Assembly: GCA_024138015.1 (NCBI GenBank) | Contig: JAMXBB010000002.1 | Location: 11,842,632-11,906,631 of the forward strand | Direction: 5' to 3' | DNA: 64,000 nt | DNA from: Lumnitzera littorea | Lineage: Eukaryota > Streptophyta > Magnoliopsida > Myrtales > Combretaceae | Shown here: positions 13,200 to 26,427 of the stretch, in pieces | Layout: every line of letters begins with the position of its first letter | Position numbering within the stretch: position 1 is the first letter of the stretch | Made by a program: the position numbers and the translations under genes | The notes under the pieces: generated by a model | Told to the model about the DNA's origin: nothing | Seen by the model: only the letters and a program-made list of their open reading frames with translations | The model's database searches: none

Positions 13200-13607
13200 G
13201 CATCGAAGGGCCTTCACTGGCACTACTGTAGGGAGCTTTCTTGCAAGTCGACCACTATACATAATTATCAGACCATCAAAAGACCACAGATAATGATCAC
13301 AGCATCACAACTTTTCATTCTCAATATTTACGGATTTTAAATCTAACCGAATCCTTATCACATTTTCAACACAACGATTTCTCCAATGTGTATCAATATT
13401 GTAGGGAGCATCGAAGGGCCTTCACTGGCACTACTGTAGGGAGCTTTCTTGCAAGTCGACCACTATACATAATTATCAGACCATCAAAAGACCACAGATA
13501 ATGACCACAGCATCACAACTTTTCATTCTCAATATTTGCGGATTTTAAATCTAACCGAATCCTTATCACATTTTCAACACAACGATTTCTCCAATGTGTA
13601 TCAATAT
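13200..13607. repeat. 208-bp tandem duplication
   Basis: GCATCGAAGGGCC begins at 13200 and again at 13408. The two copies (13200-13407 and 13408-13607) differ at only a few bases. The text resembles the U5 end of plant gypsy LTRs, but no coding capacity is seen. Bases 13608-13974 hold nothing recognised. Confidence 0.85.
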
Positions 13608-13974
13608 CAAAGTTATGTAGAGGTTATAAACCTAATGTTGGAGGTTAAGAGAGATGTAAAACAAATAAGTGGAAAAAATAATACTTAATGTTTAGAGTTT
13701 ATACATAATATATTCTTAAAGGGATATGGAATCAAAACTTATGTTTTAACTTAATAATATAAATACTCTTGATAGGTAATCTTGAACCAGGTCTTAGGCC
13801 CAATTCGAGCCTAAACAATTAAGCAGGTCCTAATAACTAATGGAGGCCAAGTTGATTAACCCAATGTAGGGGTAGTACTTAGCAACCTCACACTATCAAA
13901 TTATAGCCCATTACTTCGGTGGATCAAGGTTAACCTAGTCTCTGAAACAACATAAGGAGTTTCATTAAAGGAAT

Positions 13975-14446
13975 TGTCACACCTCGAAGCAGTAGAATCG
14001 TAATAGTCGCATTGTGTAAATCATCTTAAGATAGAAGCAGTCCATATAGTCACTATATTAGATTTGATTTACACAAGGTGTCCACGACTAACCTGCGTTG
14101 AAGTAAACAGTTCATAAATTAAATAAATTGTTTACACAAGAAAGTATTACAAATAATATTTACAAGCTTTCATTATACTTTATTTCCTAAACAATACAAT
14201 ATCCAAAAATGAAAAATTCTAAAATTTAAGACCTTAAAACTATATCTATTCTTCAGTTGTATTTCCTCACTCCCTAAGATCCAACAATTGCTAACTTCAA
14301 GGTGAATATAAACTGCTTCCTAACTAGTACCTACAATAACGTCTATAGAGATATGAGTAACCAACGGCTTAGTAAATTGGGACGGAGACTCAAAACCATA
14401 CAATAAACACAAACAGGGTTATCAACCAAATTATTAGGTGTAATGC
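13975..14446 (-). mobile_element. LTR B, distal part (Ty3/gypsy family 1, split by solo LTR A)
   Basis: Begins TGTCACACCTCGAAG, which is the reverse complement of the family's LTR 3' end, and then follows the family sequence until it is interrupted at 14446 by LTR A. It resumes at 15996. No matching TSD was found outside it. Confidence 0.75.
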
Positions 14447-15990
14447 TGTAAGCCCCACAACTAGTCATTCGAGATTTCGATCGATTAAAAGACTCGATTG
14501 AATCTAAATTATAAAGTAAAGCTAGAAATATTAGTAAAAACGATCCCGTAAGTTTGAATTTAAGAAAATAAGTAATAAAATAAAAGACTATAAAAATTTC
14601 AAATTTTAAATATATAACTCGTTATTTATCGAAAATACGTAAAGTGCATTCCGATAATTAACGAATCGCTAGAGATAAATTATATGTATACTAAAAATCA
14701 TAAAATGACCTAAATAATATTTAGGAATATTTATTTGTACTATATATGAATTTACATGTAGGTATAAATACGCGTAATTACTTAAAATACGCGAAATGTG
14801 CTAAAATAATACTAAATACTTAAATAAAATTCATAATTAATTAAGGAAAAATCAAGAAAAATCAGGAAAAATAAGGAATGATCCAGAATTGGGTCGTGGC
14901 AACTGGGAAAAATAAGAAAAAAATCAGTCAATTAAATTAGGATAACTCAAAAGCCAAAAATTAAGGGATTTGGACAATGTCTTGTCCAATTTAATGCACA
15001 ATAATTTCCCTAAAGCTCTATAAATAGCAAGAAAAATTTAGAAGCTCATTTGGATAGTTAGAAATCAAAGAAAATTAAGGAGAGGTGAAAATTGAGAGAA
15101 AAATTAGGGTTAGAAAAAAAAATATAAAAAACTGTACAATTAGGGCCTTTAAAGGAAACCCACACCAGACGAGCAGCTGGGGAACTTAGAACTCTCCGGC
15201 TAAATACCGACCCCTTCGAAAGAGATAACGTAGGATTGCATAATGATCCCTTCTTCATCTTTAGTCGAACTAAGTGACAGGAGAAGAGGTCGTAGTGAGG
15301 GTGAAGTCAATGGTTCGAAGGTAGTCGCGAGAGGAACGAGATCTCCATTACACAAGCCTAGGTTTGGTCGTGAGCTGTTGCATTAATGGCAACTCCTCAA
15401 CCCGGATTAGAGCGAACGAAATTTCTCTAATCTCATTACGGGCTGGACAACGTCGTGTGATGGCATTTGCTTAAACATGCATTGCACCTAATAAGTTAAT
15501 TGAAAACCTTATTGTGTTTATGGTATAGTTTTAAGTCCTCCATCTTAACTTACTGAGCTATGGTTGCTCACATCCCTATAGACGTCGTATAGGTGTTGGC
15601 TAAGAATCGGCAAACAACTACTCTAAAGCTAGCAACTGCTGGATCCTAGGAAGTGAGAAAAAATATTTGAAGAATAAAACATATTTTTAAGGTTTAAACT
15701 TTTACTTTAGAATTTTTCATTTCTGAATAAAGTAATAACTAGGAAATATATTACGAAAAAATATTGTAAACGATAATTGTAATAACTGAATTATAGTATA
15801 TATATATATATATATCCTCACTTTTTTAGGTAAATGATTTATTTAAATTACAAACTGTTTACTTCAAAGCGGGTTAATTGTGAACGCCTTGTGTAGATCA
15901 AGTCTAGGATAGCGATTGTAAGATCAACTTCTATCTTAGAATGGTTTACACGGCGAGGCTGTTACGACTCTGCCGCTTCGGGGCGTAACA
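14447..15990 (+). mobile_element. Solo LTR A (Ty3/gypsy family 1) with TSD AATGC
   Basis: Starts TGTAAG and ends GGGGCGTAACA. It is flanked by identical 5-bp duplications AATGC at 14442-14446 and 15991-15995, which fixes its borders and shows it arose by LTR-LTR recombination. TATAAATA at 15019-15026 is its promoter box. Compared with LTR D it lacks about 1.3 kb from the middle, near 15180. Open frames inside are non-coding. It lies within LTR B in the opposite orientation. Confidence 0.92.
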
Positions 15991-15995
15991 AATGC

Positions 15996-18107
15996 CTGTT
16001 CAAGTATATGCCATCACATGACGTTGTTCAGTCCGTCGTAAGATTAAAGAAATTACACTCGCTCTAATCTGGTTTGAGGAGTTTCCATTAATACAACAGT
16101 TCACAACCAAACCCAGACTTATGTAATTGAGATACCGCTTCTCTCATGACTACCTTCGAACTATTGACTTCACCATTGCTGAGAACTTCTCATTTGTCAC
16201 TTAGTCTGACTAAGGATGACAAAAGGACCAATTATGCTTTCCAACTATGCTTTCCAACATTATCCCTTTTGAAGGGGTCGATATTTAATCGGAAAATCCT
16301 AAGTTTCTCCTAATAGGTTACAATGCAAATCCGATTTGGAATTATAAATCATGTATTTAGTTAAATCTGGTTTAAGGTGTTCAATCATGTCAAACTATTC
16401 ACACCAATACAAGCCAAAACAACGAACTAGAATCATGGCATCCACTTAGAAACAAGCACATATGCATAGTTACAATCTAATAAGCACAATTTCAAGCTTC
16501 TAAAAATATAGTAATGTATTAATCCTAATTTACCTAGAATCCTTGGATCGCTCACTCAACTTGTCATAGGTCGACTTGTCTTTACATCTCTTATAATATA
16601 AATACTCTTTTTGTATTTATATTCTTATGTCATATATCAACTTTTGATTAAGATTTAACTAAGATTTCCATTTATATATTATTATGTATTATCGATTCAT
16701 TCTAGGTTAGTTTAGGATTCGATTTTCGAATCTGATTTCAATTTAGGTTCTAAATTGGATTTAACTACGAGTATTATATATAAATCCTAAAAATATGATT
16801 TGAACCCTAATGTAAAATTAATTACATTAAGCTCAAATATTCTAAGTATCACTTTTAGGTCCTTAATTAGTATTTTAGTCAACTCGGTACATTCTAGTAC
16901 TCATTTATATACTGAATTTACTCTTGATGTGAGAAAATTTTATATTTTTCGTATAATTACCTAAAATTAAGTTTTATACTAGATTTAATACATATTAATA
17001 TTATTATTATATTATCCAATTTAACCCAATATTTTAATTTACCATGATTCCAATTGCACATATTATCAAATAACCTATATTTATTACATAATTCCCATGA
17101 TAATTGTATTTAATACTCTAAGTGCTATAATTATGTTACCACATCAGAGATTAACATCTCTAAATATCTAATTACCCTCAAAATCAGTAATTAGTCATTT
17201 AATTACTTAATTAATCCCAAAATTAATCATTTTATCCATCATTTTAGGGCTTAAAAATTACTTAAAATTTTCAAAAATTAGTTTTATAAAAATGACTTCA
17301 TAACATTGTTCTATATGACTTAAGCAATTTATAGAAAAAATTCGAGCTCAAAACTATACTCCTAAGCCTATTTAATTCTAAATCAGAACATGCTCGGTTT
17401 TACTCCATTTCTTAAGCACTCTATATTTATAAATGTAATTAAACATAATTACTATTTTCCTCTAAATTTACATACAATAAAACATCGAAATAATACAATT
17501 CATAATTTTATGGATATAATTAATAATTTTAATAATTTTTGCAAAATCGGTTGGAAAATTAGACTCATCAATTTCTTGGGCTTTTGGCCACCAGCACCGA
17601 TCTAGGGTGTATCGACCGATCTAGAAGGTCAATTTGGAGTAGGGTGGTGGTAGTGTATGGGTTCGACCTAATTACTCCTATTGCATAGATTTCTTTGAAA
17701 TTTTTTTAAAATCTTAATTTCCCTCCAATTTTTGGTGTTCCTTAATTTTCTATAACTCCTAACAAACTAAATGAGCTCTTGTAAAAATTAGGCTATTTAT
17801 AGAGCTATAAAGGAATTTTAATACATTAATTAGATAAGACAATTATTATATCCACTTCCATTTTGCCTTTTTCTTTGGCTAAATTTTATTGATTGATTTT
17901 TCTTCTTTGATTTTCTGCTTGTTATACCCCAATTTCAGACATTTCCTCATATTTCCATATTTTTCATTATTTTTTAATTATTTATGAATTTTCTTTAATT
18001 ATTTAGTATTACTTTGGTATATTTTGCCTATTTCAAGTAATTTCGCGTAATTTTACCTATATGTAAATTCATATATGATACAAATAAATATTTCTAAATA
18101 TTATTTA
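15996..18107 (-). mobile_element. LTR B, proximal part, truncated
   Basis: Continues LTR B on the far side of LTR A, and can be aligned in reverse complement to LTRs A, C and D. Family similarity stops near 18107, about 270 bases short of the expected LTR start, so a deletion has removed the LTR B border and most of the element's interior. Small open frames (for example 17390-17605) have no domain. Confidence 0.75.
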
Positions 18108-18550
18108 GTATTATTTTGGCAGTATATCTATCATACTGAGGTCCTAAACCCATCTCCATTCATGCCCACTAATCTTTCCAGCTATAGCATATCCCATCAT
18201 AAAATTTGTCAATAATCTCATCGATTATCTTAAAGATATTCCAATCAGCTAGTTCCATCAATAACCACTGTAACTTAACCCTATAGTCGATAAGGGACAC
18301 CTCTCTATTCCAACCAAACCGTATCGAACTAAGTATTAATTTTCCCTTCGACCCTGTAATTATAGTTAAAACCAATTAACATTTACTATGCTAAACATCA
18401 TGCTTACCTATGTTTTCGTATGCTTAATGCAATCTTTTATCGCCCACTTAATATTACCTACTCTTAATATTCCTATAATATCTATTTCTTTTAAAGTATG
18501 ACGTTTCAAAGCGAGTCTACTAAAACTACGCTCTAATACCAACCGAAAAC
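18108..18550 (-). pseudogene. Remnant 5' interior of a family 1 element (leader/gag start)
   Basis: This lies just inside LTR C on the minus strand, where gag should begin. Two short frames (18375-18169 and 18647-18408) are broken by stops and have no certain domain. Only about 440 bp of interior remains between LTRs C and B, so the element is either internally deleted or a non-autonomous derivative. Confidence 0.5.
18531..18550 (-). other. Primer-binding site next to LTR C
   Basis: Directly after the minus-strand LTR end (...GGGCATAACA) comes GTTTTCGG and then TTGGTATTAGAGC. This is one substitution from TTGGTATCAGAGC, the usual plant primer-binding site complementary to initiator methionine tRNA. 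It marks LTR C as a 5' LTR. Confidence 0.75.
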
Positions 18551-21438
18551 TGTTATGCCCTGAAGTTATAGAGTCGCAATAGTCCTGCTGAGTAAACCAT
18601 ACTGTGATAATAACTGGCCTTACAGTGCCTACAGAAGGCGTCGACAACTCCTTGCCTTGAAATAAACAGTTCGATTAAAATTTTAATTAAAATTACAGTA
18701 AATATTAAAGCTTCAAGTCAACATGTATATATATGATTACATATACATTACTGTAGAATTCCCAGATGATTCTATAGCATATCATAACAGTCAGTTAATT
18801 TACATATCAAATATCAGTCTTTTAGTCTTAAGCTACTAGTGAGACTCTAGATATACATTAACTATTAGGTGAATTAATCCTCACACCTCCAAGCTTCAAA
18901 AGAACTAACCTCTGGATAGTTGTAAGGCGACATATTACTCGAAATATTCAGAGATCAGGACCTGCAAAAGGATCTATACGGGTACGAGCAACTATAGCCT
19001 AGTAAATTGAATTAGGGACTCATGAATGTATACAAATACAAACAAGATTATCAAGCAATTATTTTCATGCAATGCAACAAACAAGTATCATCACATAATG
19101 TAATCTAATCCATTGCGAAATCAGAGTAATTTCGCCTACTTTAATCCGGGTTGAGAAGTTTTTATGTTATGTAACAGCTCATAATTAAACCTAGGTTTGT
19201 GTAATGGAGACACTGTTCCTCCTAAGACTATCCTTCGAACCAATGCCCTCATTTTTACTGCGACCTCCTCTCTTATCACTTAGTTCGGCTAAGGATGAGG
19301 AAAAGACCAATTTGCTATCCAGCGCTATCTTTTTCGAAGATGTCGGTGTTTGGTTGAAGAATCTTAATGATCCCTTAAAGGGTTGTAATGCACGACAATT
19401 TAGGGTTTTAGGATCGAATAAGATTATGTTTAATTTAGGGTGTTTAGACAATTTCATACCAATTTAATCATTACAATCATCAATACAACACAAATTCTAA
19501 CACAAAATCAGATACACAGACACATGTATAAAACTACTTACAATCACAATCATACGCAATCCTAAGTCTCCGAGTACCCTAAAATAGTACTCCAAATACG
19601 GTGAAGTAATAAAGTCAACTTACTTGGAATTCTTAATCGCTCAATTGCAGGTTGATTCGTCTCCGAGTATCCTATAATATAAATACGTCTTTTTAGTGTT
19701 TATACTTTAATGATACATATTCTAAGTTATAATTTAACTCACTTCTCCATATATACCTATTATTTACTAATAATTCACTCTACAATAATTTGGGGTTCAG
19801 TTTCTGAATTAGATTCCAATTTTAGTTCTAAATTGTTTTTAACTATGAGGAATCTTGAATACGCTTAAATCCTAATGTGAAATTAATCACATTAAGCTCG
19901 AGTATTGTAATATCATACTGTGTCTTAATTTAGTATTCTAACCTATTTGGTATACTTTAATTCTAATTGGGGTACCGGATTTACTCCTGATTAAAAAAAT
20001 TTTATATTTTTTTATCCAATTACCTAAAATTAATTTTTGTATTAATAAAAATTTATTTTGTACTGATATTATTATTATATTATCCAATTTAACCTATTTT
20101 TTCATATTTATTAAAATCCCACATATTCTTAATTTCCTACAATTACCACATAATTCTTATATTAATTACACTTAACACTCCAAAAATTAGGATTAGTTTT
20201 TCACATCGGAGATTAACATCTTTAAACATCTAATTACCTTCTACATCAGTAATTAATCATTTTATCACCTAATTAAGCTAAAATTACCCATTTTTTAAAA
20301 TCATTTTAGGGCTTAAAATTTTCGAAAATTAATTTTAAAAAAATGGCTTCATAGCACTATTCTATGGAAAAAAACTTGAGTTCCAAACTACACTCCTAAA
20401 CTTATTTATTTCTAATTCTAATCATACTCGATTTTATCTAATTTCTTAAGAACCCTATATTTATAGATGCGATTAAACTTAATCACTATTTTTTCCTAAA
20501 TCTACATACAATAAAATTTCAGAATAATAAATTTCATAATTTTCTAGGCATAATAAACAATTTTAAGAAATTTTACAAAATTGGAGAAGATGTAAGACTC
20601 ACCTGGTTCGAAGGCTTTTTGGCCTCCAACACCGGTTCAGGTGTGTCGGCCAGTTTAAGCGGTGGATGGGTGGTGGTGGTATGTGAGTTTGGCCTTCTTT
20701 CCCTATTTGCACAGATTTGAGACAAATTTTCTAAAACCCTAATTTTTTTCTCTCAATTTCAGTTCTCTCAATTTTTCCCAATTCCCAACTGACCAAATAA
20801 GCTCTAGAATTCTTCTTGCTATTTATAAGGCTTTGTAGGAATTATTATGCATTAATTAGGACATGAGAATGTCCATATCTCTTCCATTTTACCTTTTGTG
20901 TTGCTTATTTTTTATTGGTTAATTTTTGTTTCTTACTCCATTTGTTACCACAACTTGATTTGGTTCATTCCCCCTTTCCTTGATTTTTTTTCTGATTTTT
21001 TCTTAATTTTTTAAATAATTTTCTTTAATTATTTAGTAAATTTTTAGCTAATGTTAGGTAATTTAAGTAATTTCGCGTATTTCTACTTACGCGTAAATAC
21101 ATGTAGAGTACAAGTAAATACTCCTAAATATTATTTAGGTCATTTTATGATTTTTAGTATACATATAATTTATCTCTAGCGATTTATTAACTATTGAAAT
21201 GTATTTTACGCTCTTTCGATAAATAACAAGTAATATAGTTAGAATTTGAAAATTTTATATTTTCTTATTTTATTACTTATTTTCTTAAATTCAAACTTAT
21301 AGGGTCACTTTTACTAATAGTTTTAGTTTTAGTTTTAGTTTAAAATTTAGGTTTGATCGGATACTTTAACCGATTGCCTTAAATTTTATGTACTAAATTC
21401 GATCTTACTGTTATTTAGCTTATCTTTAAGGGTTTACA
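18551..21438 (-). mobile_element. LTR C (Ty3/gypsy family 1), 5' LTR, about 2.9 kb
   Basis: Runs from TGTTATGCCC at 18551 to ...GGTTTACA at 21438. In reverse complement it starts TGTAAA and ends GGGCATAACA, matching LTRs A, B and D throughout, including the conserved block near 21030-21400. It is followed by a methionine-tRNA primer site. No TSD pair was found. Overlapping 87- and 88-codon frames at 19191-19467 on opposite strands are chance frames in the LTR. Confidence 0.8.
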
Positions 21439-22936
21439 TACAGTGAGTGTGTTGATGGATTTTAGAGAAGTCTTGATCTGATGACATATAAAAAGGTATT
21501 CTTAAAAAGAGATGTAAGAGGAGAAAAGGGCAAGCTTGTCTAGTGATGAGCATATGTGGAATAGATTAAATATGATGATCTTGATGCATTATTGAGTTGT
21601 TCTTGAAAATTTTAGTGCTTAATCTTTTACAAAGTCATCCAAGCAGAGCAATAGCATTTGTAAGAAGCTTACAAATGTTTTGAATATACCAAATGAGAAG
21701 GAGGAGGATTCTATATATAAGATCCAACCCCTTAACCTTAATCGTTTGATGAAGTGGAGATAGATTAACTAAATAAGCCATTAATAAGAGCCATCAGATT
21801 CAAGGGTATGTAGGTATAGGGAAGATAGGGTGTGAGACCCAACTTATACCTTATCCTATAGGTAATGGTTTTTAAATCTTTGTACTTAGAACTTACTTTA
21901 TGACATCTTGAAATCATTTTATACCCCTATACGTTGTAGATTCTCCAGGGTACACTTTAGAACTTGTATTATTTTTTTAATCTTCTTTTAAAACATTGTA
22001 TTGGATGCATAACAAAATTAGACATGTAACTTCACTACCATTTGACTAATCAATTAAAATTTGAAAGGAATAAGAACTTATAGCACAAATAAATGATTCC
22101 ATAATCCATATGAATAAGAACTTATAGCACAAGTCAAATTGAGTCATTAACCATCTCATTTGAATCCGAGATGGAGAAAAGTCGAGATTTGCCAAATTTA
22201 CTTCTATTGATCCTATGCTAAGCTATATGAAGAACAAATGAGGAGTTATGATAGCAGTATAGTCCTTGTGAATAGAAGATTATAGCTAAGAAGAAAGGTG
22301 ATGTTATGAAGTAAACTTAAAACTGCTGATGATCACAAGTAAAACCTAGGAATCAATAAAACAAGGAACAAATGGAAGAAAAACCAACTAGAGAATTTGT
22401 GAGGTTATAAAATTAAGTCATAAGATGATGTAAGTAACTATAGGAATTCGGTAATAGAATAAGGCATGAGTGATATCTAAGTATAGAATGCAAAGAAGAA
22501 AAATATGATTGAGAATTTAGAAGATAAAATAAGAGATCAAGCAAAGGTTCAAGTAGAAAAGAAATGGAAAGTTAATCAGAAAGTAATTCGAAAACTTAAT
22601 TAGTAGCTTACATAGAAGTTTACATAGAAGCTTCATTTGAAGATAGTTTAGTGGAATAAAAGATGGGTTTTAAAGTTATGAAGAACTCACAAAATATTGG
22701 ATAATCAGGTTCAGAAGTTAAAGAAGTTGAGACATGAAATAGGTAGAGGTACAATAGAACGAAGGTCTAGACTTAAAAACTATAGTAGAACTTAAAATAG
22801 TGAAAATAAAGCATTACTTGTGGTTTTTTCGATTTTAAGAATAGTAAACAAATATAAGCTGTCAGTCTTAGTTTAGTGAGCAATATATAGATATACAGTA
22901 GTTTTGAGGACGAAACTATTGTAAAGAGTGTGGAAA
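21439..22936 (+). pseudogene. Decayed interior and polypurine tract preceding LTR D
   Basis: No open frame survives. Near 22900 the sequence TTTTGAGGACGAAAC, followed by a purine run (AAAGAGTGTGGAAA) that abuts LTR D at 22937, resembles the end of pol plus polypurine tract of plant Ty3/gypsy elements. This suggests that LTR D is a 3' LTR. The upstream part was not identified. Confidence 0.45.
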
Positions 22937-25202
22937 TGTAAGATCTACAATCAGTTACTCGGAGTTTGGCTAGTAGAATTTAGGGCAATTGGCTAAAGAA
23001 TCCTATCAAGCCTAAATTATAAAGTAAAGCTAAAAATATTAGTAAAAATAAACCTGTAAGCTTGAATTTAAGAAAATAAGTAATAAAATAAAAGAATATA
23101 AAATTTTTAAATTTTAAGTGTATTAATTGTTATTTATCGAAAATGCGTAAAATACATTCCAATAATTAACGAATCACTAGAGATAAATTATATGTATGCT
23201 AAAAATTTTAAAATAACCTAAATAATATTTAGGAATATTTATTTTTAATTTATATGAATTTATATGTGGGTAGAAATACGCTTAATTACTTAAAATATGT
23301 GAAATGTACTAAAATGATGCTAAATAATTAAAGAAAATTCATAATTAATTAAGAAAAAATCAAGAAAAATGAGGAAAATTCCAAAATTGAGGTGTGGCAA
23401 TCTGGAATTGAAGAAATAAAAGCAACAAATCAAATTAAAACAAATAAAAAGTAAGAAAAAGAAGAGATAAGGGAATTGTCAAATCAATTTAATATACAAT
23501 AATTCCCCAAGACCTCTATAAATTACCCAAATATTTCAAAAGCTCGTTTTGGATGTCTGGAATTTTAGAAAATTGAAGAGAGGTGAAATTGAAAGGAAAT
23601 TAGAGTTTTACAAAAAAACTGTACTATTGGGACTTCTAAGGAGAACCCAAACTTAACAAACACTTGGGAGTAGACGGTCACCATCACCATACGGTGGTGG
23701 TAGCACTCAGACTGGTCGACAAGGCCACGGCGGTTAGCAGTGGCCAGAGCCACCCACACAGATAAATTCGATTTCCAGCTCGATTTTGTTTAATTTTGTA
23801 AAAATGTTAAATATTCTTAGAAAATTATGAAACTTGTTATTCTGAAATGTTTTTGTGCTTAGTTTTTAGAAAAAATATTATTTTGATGAAAATATATCCC
23901 ATAATATACGGTTCTTAAGAAATCATACAAAATCTAACATGTTTCGATTTAAAAATAAATAAGCTTGGAGTGTAGTTTGGAGCTCAAAATTTTTTTGTAT
24001 ACTACTTAAATGATATAGAACAGTGCCACAAAGTCCTTTTTCAAAAATGAATTTTTTTAATTTTTAGATAATTTTTAGGCCTTAAAATAATGCATAAAAT
24101 GGCTTATTTTTTGTTAATTAAGTAATTAAATGGTTAATTACTGATTTAGTAAATAATTATATGTTTTAGGATATTGAAATTTGATGAAGTATGATACTTG
24201 TAGCATTTAGGGTGTTAGATGTAATTATTATGGTAATTATGTAGTAAATAAGTAATAGAAAAAAATAGTAAATTTTAAGTTAATTTTCTAAATTAGGGTA
24301 ATTAGGTGTAAAATCTGATTTGGAATGGAATGAATTTAGAAATTTTAAAATATTAATTGATGTTAGGAGATGATAATTAGAGTGATAGAAATATTAGATG
24401 TGTATTATATACATAATATATAATTATTGGAAATATAATAAATATAAGATATTAGGATAAAAATTGATATTATATAAATAATAGGAATATATAATATATT
24501 TTATAGAAAACTTAAATTTAGGTAATTATATAAAAAATGTAAAAATTTCTCACATTAAGAGTAAATCCGGTATACTAATAAAAATTTAAGTGTACTGAAT
24601 GGAATAAAATATTGACTAGGGTAATTATGGTATTTAGTATACCCGAAAATAATGTGATTAATTTCATATTATGAGTTAAAACGAGTTTCTAGGATTCATG
24701 TATAAAACTGTATTTAGAAACTAAACTAAAACCTAACCCTAAATCGAGAATAATTGTAAAAGATTTGAAAACCTAGATAATTAGATATATTAAACCCTAA
24801 ACCAAGGATAACAGTAAGTGTTATAGGATAAAACAAACTTACAACAATTATATGAAAACTGAGACAACGTTGGTATTATAGGGATTATTGGCGATGAATT
24901 GAACGAGTCCAACCTCAAGTGAGCAAGCGAGGAGTCGAGGTAAATTGTGATTAATACAGTGTTGTATTGTGGAGTCTTGAAATTGTACTTGATTGTACTT
25001 GTTTTTAGCTGATGATATGATTTTGATTTGTTGCTTAGTTTGTATTGTATGATTTGTATAAAATGATTAATCACTCTAAACTGAACTTAATTAAATATAT
25101 GACCTGTAATCATAAATTGGACTTACATAACAACTCATTAGGGGAAACCTAGGATTCTCCGGCTAAATACAGATCCCTTCTAAAGGGATAACGCTAGATA
25201 GC
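22937..25202 (+). mobile_element. LTR D, first part (Ty3/gypsy family 1, split by a solo LTR)
   Basis: Starts TGTAAG and aligns with LTR A from its first base. A TATAAATT promoter box lies at 23517. It is the longest family copy (about 3.0 kb without its insertion) and shows the middle section missing from LTR A. It is interrupted at 25203 by an Athila-type solo LTR and resumes at 26428. Confidence 0.8.
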
Positions 25203-26422
25203 TAATATGAGGCAAGTGCATCTATCAATTTTAATATAGCGAATGTGAGTCTGAGTTGATCCCTCAGAGATTTCGAGTACTAATATTAACCTTAGCTTTG
25301 TTATCTAATCGAAAAATTGTGATAAATTGAATGAATTAAAAACACTGAAATTAACCATCTAAACTAATTATGAGACTTGATTAAGTAAATTAGAAAGCAA
25401 TAAAACTACGAACGACTTCAAGAAATTAATAACGTATTTAGGAATTATTTTCCCTAGTGTTTAACATGTGACCACTTAAAATATATTCAATTCAATTTCT
25501 ATTATTCTTGACCGGAGGGATTCACAATTAAAACTAATATCTTTCTCAAGCATATTAACCCTAATCCTAAATTATTTACTGGAATCTCTTTACTTAGTAA
25601 TATAACTTAGAATTGCATTAATGTATAATGGATTCCCACACAAAGAATTAACTTTCTAGAAGAAACATGTATCTTATCTCTAAGTATACATGTAATTCTC
25701 TCCAATTATGCTAAGATCTAATTACACATGCAATTTCTCAATCATCATGCATAATATAATATATTGATACTCTAGAATTATTAATCCACAATTAAACAAC
25801 ATAATTGAATCAAGAAAATATAGAAACTTTATTGAAAATTATAATTCAACCCAAAAATCACATGAAATCCTAGGTTCCATAATCCTAAATACTCGAATTT
25901 TAAGCTATCATAATGAATCGAAAAATAAGTTCCATAAAAAACGTAAAATAAAACATGGAAAACCCCTTTGGTTGATGAACAATCTCTCCAATCTTGAAGT
26001 TAATGTTGTTCTCACCTCTTTCTTGATGTTCTCCTCAAGTCTCTTATCTTCTCTTGTGTCTCTCTGTCCTCTCTAATGTCTCCCTCTTTTGAAACCTTAA
26101 GATATCCTTTTATATATGTATTACAAGGATTCTGTTTTCGTCACCAGACACGGCCTGGGACATGGCCGTGTTCCCAGGTCATGTAACTTTCTGCACCTAG
26201 GCAAATTTTTCTACATAACTTCAAAACTTCATAACTTCTTCGTTTGAACTCCGATTTAAGTGAAACTTGATTCCTTTTCTTCATTTTCGATCCTAGAACT
26301 CGTTCAAACCTTAAAATCAAAATTTTACTCAATTAAGTATCAATTTCTTTAAAAAAAACAAAAAATGTGAAGGAAATACTATAAAATCACCATATGAAAT
26401 ATGTTTAAAATCAGAGTTATCA
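25203..26422 (-). mobile_element. Solo Athila-type LTR with TSD ATAGC
   Basis: The reverse complement of this 1220-bp segment matches the 3' LTR at 61845-63005, starting TGATAACTC. It is flanked by ATAGC at 25198-25202 and 26423-26427. The 3' terminal dinucleotide has become TA instead of CA. It retains the CAGACACGGCC/GGCCGTGT palindromic motif near 26150 and a TATATAAAAGG box on the minus strand near 26110. The insertion post-dates LTR D. Confidence 0.92.
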
Positions 26423-26427
26423 ATAGC

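Noticed and set aside
19191..19467. Two overlapping 87-88 codon frames on opposite strands
   Set aside because: They lie inside LTR C, are broken in the other family copies, and show no domain.
24790..25074. 94-codon minus-strand frame
   Set aside because: AT-rich frame inside LTR D with no domain.
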